The notes under the pieces are model-generated. The model saw nothing but the letters and a program-made list of their open reading frames with translations. It had not been told where the DNA came from and ran no database searches. This document shows, in pieces, positions 26,769 to 34,847 of a stretch of 64,000 nucleotides of DNA. A program made the translations under genes and the position numbers. Location of the stretch: positions 620,001-684,000 of the forward strand of contig CAWGGV010000008.1 of assembly GCA_963822255.1 (NCBI GenBank). The letters run 5' to 3'. The stretch comes from UBA7803 sp963822255 (GTDB taxonomy: Bacteria; Pseudomonadota; Gammaproteobacteria; Pseudomonadales; Azotimanducaceae). Each line of letters begins with the position of its first letter. Positions within the stretch are counted from its first letter, which is position 1.

Positions 26769-27404
26769 TTGGACCACTCGATCACTTTGTGGGGCGCGGG
26801 TACCAGCAGGACCTTCCGCCCGGTCTGGGTGGCGGAGGAACTGGGTATCCCGTATGAGCTGAAACCGATCGGGCCGCGCACCGGCGAGACCCGGTCGGAC
26901 GAGTACACGCGCCTGAATCCCAAGCAGAAAATCCCGCTGCTGGTCGACGGGCCGTTGCGGCTTTCCGAGAGCGTGGCGATCTGCCGCTATCTCATCGACA
27001 ACTACCCGGGCGAGAACATGGCCGTGCCCTCGACTCCGACGGAACGGGCTCAGGAGGACGAGTGGTGTTGTTACGTCTATGGAGAGCTGGACGAAACCAG
27101 CCTCTATGTGATGCGCCGCCATGGCGACCTGGCGCACATCTACGGCGCGGCGCCGGAGGTGGTGGCGTCGGCGGCAGAGTACGCCACCCGTCACCTGCGG
27201 GTCGTTGCCGAGCTGATGGGAGATCGCTCCACGGTGATGCCCTTCGGATTCGGGGTGGCGGACGTGCTGCTCACGTCCTGCCTGGATTGGGCGAGCGCCT
27301 ACGGGCTCGAGGTGCCCGACGTCCTGATTGCATACCGGTCCACCATGGCGGAGCGCGCGGCCTATGGCCGCGCCGTAGCCGCGAACTTCAAACGAGGGGG
27401 GTAA
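26769..27404 (+). CDS. Glutathione S-transferase family protein
   Basis: A two-domain GST of about 211 residues. The N-terminal thioredoxin-like half reads ITLWGAGTSRTFRPVWVAEE and NPKQKIPLLVDGPLRLSESV, containing the cis-Pro and the ES motif that binds glutathione. The helical C-terminal half follows (VADVLLTSCLDWASAYGL). I prefer TTG at 26769 because GGAGGAG lies just upstream; GTG 26745 would add eight residues. The protein sits between the methyltransferase and CoA-transferase genes and, with the HCCA-isomerase-like protein, suggests glutathione chemistry in the locus. Confidence 0.87.
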   Translation: MDHSITLWGAGTSRTFRPVWVAEELGIPYELKPIGPRTGETRSDEYTRLNPKQKIPLLVDGPLRLSESVAICRYLIDNYPGENMAVPSTPTERAQEDEWCCYVYGELDETSLYVMRRHGDLAHIYGAAPEVVASAAEYATRHLRVVAELMGDRSTVMPFGFGVADVLLTSCLDWASAYGLEVPDVLIAYRSTMAERAAYGRAVAANFKRGG

Positions 27405-27409
27405 CGACG

Positions 27410-28594
27410 ATGGGTACCTTGGACGGCATCAGAGTGCTCGATCTGACGACCATGGTGTCCGGACCGGTCGCGGCCATGATGCTGGCGGACCAGGGCGCCG
27501 AGGTCATCAAGGTAGAACCACCGAAGGGCGAGCAGATGCGCCATCTGGGCAGTCCTCACAACGGGGTCACCGCCATGTTCTACTCCTGCAACCGCGGCAA
27601 GCGGTCAATTGCGCTGGATTTGAAGAGTGACGCGGGCAAGGACGTGTTGAGAGATCTGATCGGCAACACCGACGTGCTGTTGCAGAACTTCCGGCCGGGT
27701 GCCATGGACCGCATGGGGTTCGGCGAAGCGATTGTGCGCGAGCTGAACGAGCGGATCATCTACGTCTCCATCAGCGGGTTCGGCGAACACGGGCCCTATG
27801 CCCACAAACGGGTCTACGACCCGGTGATTCAGGCGCTGTCCGGCGCGACGGACATCCAGGCCAACCGCGCCACCGGCAAGCCCGCCATGTTCCGCATCAT
27901 CATCGCCGACAAGGTTACGTCGGTGACGGCGGCTCAGGCGGTCACCTCGGCCCTGTATTACCGGGAGCGTACCGGCCGGGGACAACACATCAAACTGTCG
28001 ATGCTGGAAACCATGCTGGCATTCTTCTGGCCGGAAGGCATGGGCGGGCTGACGTACGCCGACAAGGAGTACGACGTTACCCGAGGACAGGGCACCATGG
28101 ACCTGATCTTCGAGGCCCAGGATGGCTACCTGACCGCCGGCGCCATTTCAGACAGCGAGTGGCAAGGCATGTGTCGGGCGTTGAACCGCGAGGACCTGAT
28201 CGACGACCCGCGATTCGCCACCCCCGTGGCGCGTGGCCGCAATGCGGACGAGCGCAAGCAGATCGTGGCGGACGAGATCGCCAAATGGCGACGGGACGAG
28301 ATCCTCCTACGTCTGGATGAGCACGATGTGCCGAGCGCGCCGCTGCTGACCCGCATGGAGCTGATGGACCATGAACAGATCCGGGTCAACGGGTCCATTG
28401 CCCACACCACCTGGCCGGGCTTCGGCGAAGTTCGCCAGCCCATCCCGGCCGCACGCTTCAGCGTTTCACCAAGCGAGATCAAACGACCGGCGCCGCGCCT
28501 GGGCGAGCACAGTCGCGAGATCCTGGCTGACCTTGGCTACGACGAGGACCGATGCGACACGTTGATCAGCAGCGGAGTGGTGGCCGCGCTGTGA
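27410..28594 (+). CDS. CoA transferase, family III (CaiB/BaiF)
   Basis: A 394-residue family III CoA transferase, moving CoA between carboxylic acids. LDGIRVLDLTTMVSGPVAAM and QGAEVIKVEPPKGEQMRHLG are the typical N-terminus. VLLQNFRPGAMDRMGFG and YVSISGFGEHGPYAHKRVYD include the catalytic Asp (Tyr-Asp of the last block). The ATG at 27410 comes 3 nt after the GST stop; GAGGGGGGT there serves as the ribosome site. It would activate or deactivate the acid processed by the SDR/ECH enzymes upstream. Confidence 0.92.
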   Translation: MGTLDGIRVLDLTTMVSGPVAAMMLADQGAEVIKVEPPKGEQMRHLGSPHNGVTAMFYSCNRGKRSIALDLKSDAGKDVLRDLIGNTDVLLQNFRPGAMDRMGFGEAIVRELNERIIYVSISGFGEHGPYAHKRVYDPVIQALSGATDIQANRATGKPAMFRIIIADKVTSVTAAQAVTSALYYRERTGRGQHIKLSMLETMLAFFWPEGMGGLTYADKEYDVTRGQGTMDLIFEAQDGYLTAGAISDSEWQGMCRALNREDLIDDPRFATPVARGRNADERKQIVADEIAKWRRDEILLRLDEHDVPSAPLLTRMELMDHEQIRVNGSIAHTTWPGFGEVRQPIPAARFSVSPSEIKRPAPRLGEHSREILADLGYDEDRCDTLISSGVVAAL

Positions 28595-28763
28595 ATCGCG
28601 CTGGCTGCGTGACGGTAACCAACGTGGCAAGCCGCCTGTTTCGCGAGCACGCTTCGACGATGGTCGGCGCGATGATCCTCTCGCGGACGGTCAACAGCGA
28701 GCAGCTGTCAACGCGGCCCGGCCGACTGGCACATCATTCTGCCATCGCCTTGGACGCGCGGCA

Positions 28764-30614
28764 GTGTCATCATCAGCCATCCAGGCCGGCACCCATTCCG
28801 TGGCAACCACACCGACACCGACGCCGCTCCAGCCCGCCAGTGACGCCGAGCGCATCGTCTACGATGCCATACGCTCGGATCAGGTGGCCGACTTGTCGGG
28901 CCGTCCGGCGGCCGAACGGCGCCTCGATGCCCGCTTTCTCGAGACCCTGCTCGCCGACGAGCGAGACCACCTGGTCGCGCTCAATGGCGCACTGCGCATT
29001 CGGGGCGCGAGCATCGACGGGCCGCTGCGGCTCGTCGGCGCCGACGGCAACCTCGCGCTGCTGTTCTGGTCGTGCACCTTCGACGCGCCGGTCGACCTGA
29101 GCGGCGGGCACTTTCTGGCGCTGCGTTTCGTCGACTGCGTGGTGCCGGCGCTGATCGGAGCGGGACTGGTCACCCGCGCGGATCTCGACCTCTCGGGCTC
29201 ACGTTTCGCCGGCGTCAGCGACTACGAATGTGAGCTGGCGGAGGTCGGAACCTGCGCCATCCACTTGAGCAACGCCAGAATCGGCGGCCGGCTGGTGGCG
29301 CGGTCCACCTCCACCTCGGCGTTTACCGCCACAGCCACAGTGCGTCTCGACGGCGCCAGGATCGACGGCGCCGTGTCCTTCGACGGCGCCCGGCTCGACG
29401 GCGGCAGCGACCCGGCGCTGGACGCTCGGTCGATGACGGTCGGGGGGAACGTCAGCTTCGGCTGGGGCGGCGAGCGACGCTTCGAAGCGTGCGGAGAGGT
29501 GGCGCTGGCGGCGGCTCGCATCACCGGCGACGTCAGCCTGCGCGGCGCCCGGCTCCACAATCCGGACGGGCGTGCGCTGCACTGCGAGGACCTCAAGGTG
29601 GAATCGGTGTTCCTGATGCCGCACGGCGAGACACCGTTCGAAGCGCACGGGCGCCTGAACTTCCTCTCAGCAACGGTGGACGGCAGCTTTTTCATGTCCG
29701 GGGCGCGTCTGGCGCCTGGCCCGGACACCGGTCTGCTCGGCCGCGGCGGGCCGGTGATCGCCAATCTGGCGCAGCTTCGGGTGTCCAACGCGCTGGTGAT
29801 GAGCAACGTCGGCGGGCTGGTGCCGGATGACCAGCCGCCGTCGCGTTCCTCCGTGCCCGTCCCGGTCCGCGGATGGCTGCTGCTGACCGGCGCCCGGCTG
29901 AACGGCATCGTCGACAACGTGGAGACGGGCTGGCCGGCCGCCGGCTTTCTGGATCTGGAGGACGCGACCTATGAGCGTCTGCGCAGCGCGACCGGCGGGG
30001 ACGTGGTGCAGGAACGCCTTCGCTGGCTGCGCCTGCAGTTCCCAGACGGACAGCCCACGGCCACGACGTTTCGCCCGCAACCCTACGAGGAGCTGAGCCG
30101 GGTGCTGCGACAGCACGGCCAGGCGCGGGAAGCGGACGCCGTGGCGGTGGAGAAAATCCGCATGCGCCTCGCCGCCCGGGCCGATCCGCCGCTGGCGCGG
30201 CTGTTTCCGCGGCTGCTGATGCTGGTGAGCCACCACGGATACTCGAGCAGCCGGGCGGTGATCTCGTTGCTGGGCTTCGTGCTGGTCGGCGCGGTGCTGT
30301 ACTCGATGGCGGTATGGAGCGGCCAGACCTTCATCCCGTTCGAGATGCCCGCAGAGCGCGTCGTGTACCACCTGCCATTCCACCTGGCGCGCGTGCCGGC
30401 CGAGCGCGGCTGCCCGGGTCTGGACGTGCTCTATTACGCTCTGGACAGCGCCCTACCGGTCATCAATCTCGGACAGGACACCTATTGCCGGTTCGCTCCG
30501 GCGGGGCCCTGGAGCTGGTTGTGGATGCTCCTTCACAGCATCTACGTGCTGGCCGGCGCGGCGCTGTCCGCGGTGGCGGTGTTGACCCTAACGGGAGTCT
30601 TGAGGCGCGACTGA
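28764..30614 (+). CDS. Beta-helix (pentapeptide-like) protein with C-terminal membrane helices
   Basis: A 616-residue protein of unknown function. Residues 75-400 are a run of short repeats (IRGASIDGPLRLVGA, LSNARIGGRLVARS, LDGARIDGAVSFDGA, AAARITGDVSLRGARLHN), each ending in a GA(R/S)(I/L) turn. This implies a right-handed beta-helix like pentapeptide-repeat proteins, with longer coils. A helical segment (430-480) leads to one membrane helix (about 493-512), a loop containing ALDSALPVINLGQDTYCRF, and a second helix (about 580-605). The layout resembles a two-helix membrane domain with a re-entrant loop. Similar actinobacterial proteins carry a vague oxidoreductase label, but no cofactor motif is visible. 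Confidence 0.7.
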   Translation: MSSSAIQAGTHSVATTPTPTPLQPASDAERIVYDAIRSDQVADLSGRPAAERRLDARFLETLLADERDHLVALNGALRIRGASIDGPLRLVGADGNLALLFWSCTFDAPVDLSGGHFLALRFVDCVVPALIGAGLVTRADLDLSGSRFAGVSDYECELAEVGTCAIHLSNARIGGRLVARSTSTSAFTATATVRLDGARIDGAVSFDGARLDGGSDPALDARSMTVGGNVSFGWGGERRFEACGEVALAAARITGDVSLRGARLHNPDGRALHCEDLKVESVFLMPHGETPFEAHGRLNFLSATVDGSFFMSGARLAPGPDTGLLGRGGPVIANLAQLRVSNALVMSNVGGLVPDDQPPSRSSVPVPVRGWLLLTGARLNGIVDNVETGWPAAGFLDLEDATYERLRSATGGDVVQERLRWLRLQFPDGQPTATTFRPQPYEELSRVLRQHGQAREADAVAVEKIRMRLAARADPPLARLFPRLLMLVSHHGYSSSRAVISLLGFVLVGAVLYSMAVWSGQTFIPFEMPAERVVYHLPFHLARVPAERGCPGLDVLYYALDSALPVINLGQDTYCRFAPAGPWSWLWMLLHSIYVLAGAALSAVAVLTLTGVLRRD

Positions 30615-30661
30615 GGAAGCTTCACTCCGAGTCGCCGGCCGATGATGCACTCAGCGTGGGT

Positions 30662-31306
30662 ATGCGTGCGGCGAGGGGATCAACAGCTCTACAGAGTAGT
30701 CACACGAGTCGATACGTTTTGAAACTGGATCGCTCTTTCTACGCGCGCCGGACGTTGACGGTGGCGCGTGAACTCATCGGCATGCGACTCGTTCGAATAT
30801 ACCGCGGCAAGCCGCTGGTCGGACGCATCGTCGAGACGGAAGCGTATCAGGGTCCACAGGATCTGGCCGCGCACTCGGCGCGCGGACGGACCGAGCGCAA
30901 CGCCGTGATGTTCGGGCCGCCGGGCCATGCCTATGTCTATCTGATCTACGGAATCTGGCATTGCCTGAATGTGGTGACTCGCGAACAGGGCGTACCGCAC
31001 GCGGTACTGATCCGCGCTGTCGAGCCGTTGAGCAACGTCGGAGACAGAACCTGGGGTCCGGGTCTGCTTTGCAAAGCCATGCACATCGATCGGAAGCTCT
31101 CCGGCGCCGATCTCTGTGGTGGCTCACTGTGGATCGAGGCACAAAAGGCCGCCGAGCGCAGCAAAATCCGCCGCGCAGCGCGCATTGGTGTCGACTACGC
31201 GGGGACGTGGGCTGACAAACGCTGGCGCTATTTCGATGACAGCTCGCCGTATGTTTCCACGTTGAGCCCCGCCGCTCGCAATCGAGCGCTCACCCGCCGT
31301 CGGTGA
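30662..31306 (+). CDS. DNA-3-methyladenine glycosylase, AAG/Mpg type
   Basis: A 214-residue base-excision-repair glycosylase that removes alkylated purines such as 3-methyladenine. Family motifs are LDRSFYARRTLTVARELIGM, GRIVETEAYQGPQDLAAHSA (the catalytic Glu), GPPGHAYVYLIYGIWHCLNV (the residues inserted into DNA) and LIRAVEP followed by GPGLLCKAM. It is full length for a bacterial member. The start is uncertain, since TTG near 30719 would give the more usual LDRSFY beginning. Monocistronic by appearance. Confidence 0.92.
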   Translation: MRAARGSTALQSSHTSRYVLKLDRSFYARRTLTVARELIGMRLVRIYRGKPLVGRIVETEAYQGPQDLAAHSARGRTERNAVMFGPPGHAYVYLIYGIWHCLNVVTREQGVPHAVLIRAVEPLSNVGDRTWGPGLLCKAMHIDRKLSGADLCGGSLWIEAQKAAERSKIRRAARIGVDYAGTWADKRWRYFDDSSPYVSTLSPAARNRALTRRR

Positions 31307-31307
31307 G

Positions 31308-32366
31308 TCACCCGGACGAGCCGTCTCGTTCGGCGACGGCCCGCTCGTAGGGCGCAATGTCGAATCCGTAGGGCTCGAGCCGCGCCGCCACCGCGTGGAG
31401 CGTCCGCGCGTTCCAGTAGCGATGGCCCAATCCCGGGAACCCCAAAACCGTGAGCTGGGCCGGCGTCAGATCCGCGACGGTGCGCTCCAGTGCGGCGTCC
31501 TCCCGGTAGGCCGCCCAGGCCCAGCCCGCCTGCAGAGTGCTGATCCACTCCGCGTCGGCACGCCGGAACGTGAGATTGTGGGCCAGCCGCCGTCCCGCAC
31601 GCAGCGGGGTGCCGCGATGCCACGTGTCGTGCCGGTAGAGCAGCACGTCGCCGACCGCATAGTGCACATAGGCTTCTCTGGCGTAGAGCTGCTCGGCCCG
31701 CCATGCGGCCAGACCCGGCTCGACGTCCTGCAGGTGCGCTTCCGCGCTGGCACGGTCATTTACGTACGGGCGCCCGGCCACGCCGGGCGTACCCACGATG
31801 GGCCAGCCGTAGGCCGGGTCCTCCGGTCCGCACCGCGCCACGAGGGCGGTCGCGCCACCGCAGGTTTCCACGTCATCCAGGTAGATGATGACCTCCACGG
31901 CCTCCGGCGCCTCCCACGGCGGCGGATGCACCAGGCTGTGATTCGGATAGTCGACGTGCATCCGCTGGTCCGAGTTGTCCCGCGGCCCGTGCGCTCCTCC
32001 CCCGCGGGCATACTTCGGCCAGAGGTCCGACTGCGTGAGACGCAGATCCTCCACCTCCACATCGAGCAGCTGCGCGACAGACTCCAACAGCCGCGGATGC
32101 AAGGTCACCGCATTGAACGCGGCGCTGGCACAGGGAAACACGAACGCGCCGCCGCTGCCGAAGTCGCGAAACCCCTCAGCAGCCGGGGTGTCCGCTTCCG
32201 GAAAGCCTGCCGCCGCGTCGGCAACCTCGGCGTCGAGGAGGCACCGCGGCAGCAGATCGCGTACGAGCGCGTATCCTCTTTCCTGCCACGAACGCACCAG
32301 CTCCGCGGTCAGCGGCGGCATTCCGGTATCGGCGTCTTGCGCGTAGATCCAGGCACCCTTCGGCAT
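31308..32366 (-). CDS. Phytanoyl-CoA dioxygenase family protein
   Basis: A 352-residue Fe(II)/2-oxoglutarate-dependent oxygenase by family. The metal triad is seen as HVD in QRMHVDYPNHSLVHP and the later His in VLLYRHDTWHRGTPLRAGRR. The nearby Arg would bind 2-oxoglutarate. It is longer than many members because of the N-terminal 100 residues. GAGG lies about 10 nt before the ATG. The 5' end overlaps the tail of the truncated TPR gene in another frame, which suggests a deletion fused the two loci. Substrate unknown. Confidence 0.87.
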   Translation of the reverse strand: MPKGAWIYAQDADTGMPPLTAELVRSWQERGYALVRDLLPRCLLDAEVADAAAGFPEADTPAAEGFRDFGSGGAFVFPCASAAFNAVTLHPRLLESVAQLLDVEVEDLRLTQSDLWPKYARGGGAHGPRDNSDQRMHVDYPNHSLVHPPPWEAPEAVEVIIYLDDVETCGGATALVARCGPEDPAYGWPIVGTPGVAGRPYVNDRASAEAHLQDVEPGLAAWRAEQLYAREAYVHYAVGDVLLYRHDTWHRGTPLRAGRRLAHNLTFRRADAEWISTLQAGWAWAAYREDAALERTVADLTPAQLTVLGFPGLGHRYWNARTLHAVAARLEPYGFDIAPYERAVAERDGSSG

Positions 32367-33493
32367 ATTGAAACGTCCTCACCCAGGGACAGCGTTGAGC
32401 TCAGCTTCGTCACGGCGTCCATGGTCTCGGCCCGCCGTCCCTCCATTGCCGCGGAATAAGCGAGGAACTGATAGTTGTGGGCGACGTACATGGCGTAGTA
32501 GTCAGGTGGCTGGGTGGCGGCCAGGTACTTCACGTCCGCCGCTGCGCCCCGGCGATTCGCTTCCGACGCCTCCTCGTATCGGCCCACCCGCTGCATGATG
32601 TGCGCGGGCATGTGCTCGAGATGGCCGGCACCCGGCATCATGCCCGGTACCCGCTCGGCGGCCGCCACGGCTCTCTCCGGATGGGCAGAGGCTTCGACAG
32701 CGTGGATGTAGTAGTGGTTGGCGCCCGGGTGCTGCGGATCACGCTCCAGCACGTGCTCCAGCACCTGCACGATCTCTTCCGTGCCGGGCGCCGGCTGGCC
32801 CTGCGGCGTCCAGAGCTTCCACGGATTCACATTCATCAGCGACTCGGCGTACAACGTCTGCACGTCCAGGTCGTCCGGAAAGCGCTGCGCCACGTCGCGC
32901 ATCGCGTCCGCGTAGTCCCGCAGCACGGGCCCTTCATTGGAGGGATCGAGCGCCTGCGCTCCCTGATAGCGGTGTCCGAGCGCGACGATCAGCGCCTGCT
33001 CCACCGGCGTCCCCCCCGGCGCTCGCGCCCGCGCCTCGAGGCTGGCCTGCCACGCCACCTTCGCGCGCGGCTCGGCCATGAACGGCACGTTGTAGTTGGG
33101 ACCGACGGTCAGCGCGACGCCCCAGTAACACATGGCGCAGCCGGGGTCGAGCTCTGCCGCCTTCGCGAACGAGCGGGTGGACTCGTCGTGATTGAAAGCC
33201 CACATCAACCGCATGCCCTGGTCGAAGTACTGCTGCGCCTCTCTCGAGCTCGTGGTGACGGCACGATGGAAGTTGCCCAGGTCGTCGAACAGCTTTGCGC
33301 CGCGACTCCATTCGGCGACCGTGATCGGCTGATGAGCCATCCCCGCCATGCCGCCGGAGGCGGCCCCCGCGGATGCAGCGGCATCGCCGGCCCGCGCCGT
33401 ACCGGGCGAACCGGCACCGCAGACGAAGATCACGAACACGGGAAGCACGACGCTGCCGAACCAACCCATCCGACACCTTCCGGAGTGACGCAT
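32309..33493 (-). CDS. Exported TPR-like protein, C-terminus truncated
   Basis: A 394-residue protein with signal peptide (VVLPVFVIFVCGAGSPGTARA) and TPR-like helices. FHRAVTTSSREAQQYFDQGM, AFNHDESTRSFAKAAELDPG, MCYWGVALTVGPNYNVPF and GHLEHMPAHIMQRVGRYEEA closely parallel the 554-residue protein at 39637. That protein continues for about 180 residues after the position where this one degenerates (CRRVPGSTRKTPIPECRR). The last 20 codons already overlap the phytanoyl dioxygenase gene, so the true 3' end has been lost. The start has GGAGG 7 nt upstream. The family often carries heme-protein or tetratricopeptide labels; function unknown. Confidence 0.75.
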   Translation of the reverse strand: MRHSGRCRMGWFGSVVLPVFVIFVCGAGSPGTARAGDAAASAGAASGGMAGMAHQPITVAEWSRGAKLFDDLGNFHRAVTTSSREAQQYFDQGMRLMWAFNHDESTRSFAKAAELDPGCAMCYWGVALTVGPNYNVPFMAEPRAKVAWQASLEARARAPGGTPVEQALIVALGHRYQGAQALDPSNEGPVLRDYADAMRDVAQRFPDDLDVQTLYAESLMNVNPWKLWTPQGQPAPGTEEIVQVLEHVLERDPQHPGANHYYIHAVEASAHPERAVAAAERVPGMMPGAGHLEHMPAHIMQRVGRYEEASEANRRGAAADVKYLAATQPPDYYAMYVAHNYQFLAYSAAMEGRRAETMDAVTKLSSTLSLGEDVSICRRVPGSTRKTPIPECRR

Positions 33494-33669
33494 GGCCGTT
33501 CCTCCTTCCCCCGATCCGGGGGAGCCCGAGCGCCGCCGGGAGCATATCCGAGGGCCCGCGCACCCGCAATCAGGTCACGGTGGCGAACGATGGGCCGGCC
33601 GCCGTATGCTGGGCGCGTTCGGTCGGCTCATTAGTCGGCGTACCAGGCGTGGCGCCGCGGGAGAAACCG

Positions 33670-34137
33670 ATGGCGGCTGAGACAGAACACGGAACCGTGG
33701 CCGGGGGCTGCTTCTGCGGTGCCATCAGCTACCAGATCGACCTCCCGACCCTTGCCTGTGCCCACTGTCATTGTTCGATGTGCCGACGACCGCACGGCGC
33801 GAGCTACGTGACCTGGGCCGTGGTGCCTCCGGAGCGGTTTCGCATCACGTCGGGTCAGGAACACCTGAAGACGTACGAAAGCTCCGCCCATGGACGGCGC
33901 CAGTTCTGCGGAGTCTGCGGCTCGCAACTGTTCTGCTGGCACGAGGGTGCAGACGGTGCGCCGCCAAAGGTGATCGATGTGGCGGTTGCGTCGCTGCACG
34001 GCGACATCGACCGGCGTCCGCAAGCCCACTACTTCTATGATTCCAGGGCAAGCTGGACCGACGTCCGCGATGATCTGCCGAAGCTCGGTGGGCCGAGCGG
34101 AGGTGAACCTTTGCAGGGAGCCGAATCGTCCGCATAG
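33670..34137 (+). CDS. GFA/CENP-V family zinc protein
   Basis: A 155-residue protein of the glutathione-dependent formaldehyde-activating (GFA) fold. Its zinc ligands are in GGCFCGAISYQ, CAHCHCSMCRRPHG and FCGVCGSQLFCWH, the full set for the family. Founding members were proposed to catalyse glutathione-formaldehyde adduct formation, but most homologues have no proven activity. The ATG at 33670 gives the usual length. It stands alone between the TPR gene and a hypothetical gene. Confidence 0.9.
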   Translation: MAAETEHGTVAGGCFCGAISYQIDLPTLACAHCHCSMCRRPHGASYVTWAVVPPERFRITSGQEHLKTYESSAHGRRQFCGVCGSQLFCWHEGADGAPPKVIDVAVASLHGDIDRRPQAHYFYDSRASWTDVRDDLPKLGGPSGGEPLQGAESSA

Positions 34138-34160
34138 ATTCAGGGCTCACGGCAACGGAG

Positions 34161-34787
34161 TTGGCGTCGAGGCACATGCAGCGCTGCCGCAAGCTGCAGG
34201 GGGTTGTAACTCGCATCGCGTTGGCAGATCGATCGTCAGCCCACCAGCATTCGATTCCTCGAGGTCAGAAGCGTTATGGCGGCTGGACAATAGCCGATCG
34301 AGGGCTGAAGCTTTTTGTTGAACGACACTTGTCCACATTTCGCCAGCGAACGTCGCCTCAATTGTTTCCCATTTTCGCGACAACAAGCGTCAGTCTGATC
34401 ACGGCTCTGTTGTGTGGGGTCGCTTGCGTGGCGGCTCGAGAATCTACTTATCCCACGTCTTTGTCCCAAGATGTTGTGAATGATGCTATCGCCACCGTCT
34501 TCGAGCACAGAGAAGGGAAATGTCACTGCCTGCGAGTCTTCGGTGAGCCGGCCGGCAGCACGTTGACCAGAACGCTGGCGAAGCTGGGCCAGCAGGTCCA
34601 CCACTGTGCTCGGAATGACTTGGTCTATCGTGTTACTGGCGTCGAGGCGACGGCGCCAGATGAAGTCTCCGTGGACGTCTGGGAGGACGGGGGACCGCTC
34701 GATACCTGGGCGGCACGCCATGTCTTGCTGAGGGACGACTCAGGAGCGCTTCGCTATGATCATGTTCTTGGATTGTCTGAACCATAG
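34161..34787 (+). CDS. Hypothetical protein, possibly exported
   Basis: The 208-codon frame has no recognisable domain. Around codons 66-92 there is a plausible signal peptide (LFPIFATTSVSLITALLCGVACVAA). What follows (STYPTSLSQDVVNDAIATVF, HCLRVFGEPAGSTLTRTLAK, EVSVDVWEDGGPLDTW) reads like a small soluble domain, so the real start is probably well inside the frame, perhaps a TTG near 34356. Base composition is visibly less GC-rich than the surroundings, with stretches like CTTTTTGTTGAACGACAC. That is a sign of transfer or relaxed selection. Low confidence in boundaries. Confidence 0.45.
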   Translation: MASRHMQRCRKLQGVVTRIALADRSSAHQHSIPRGQKRYGGWTIADRGLKLFVERHLSTFRQRTSPQLFPIFATTSVSLITALLCGVACVAARESTYPTSLSQDVVNDAIATVFEHREGKCHCLRVFGEPAGSTLTRTLAKLGQQVHHCARNDLVYRVTGVEATAPDEVSVDVWEDGGPLDTWAARHVLLRDDSGALRYDHVLGLSEP

Positions 34788-34847
34788 CGTTTGATCTCTT
34801 GTTTTGTCGTCATTGGTTGATTTTATAGGGCGATCGATGGATACTGG

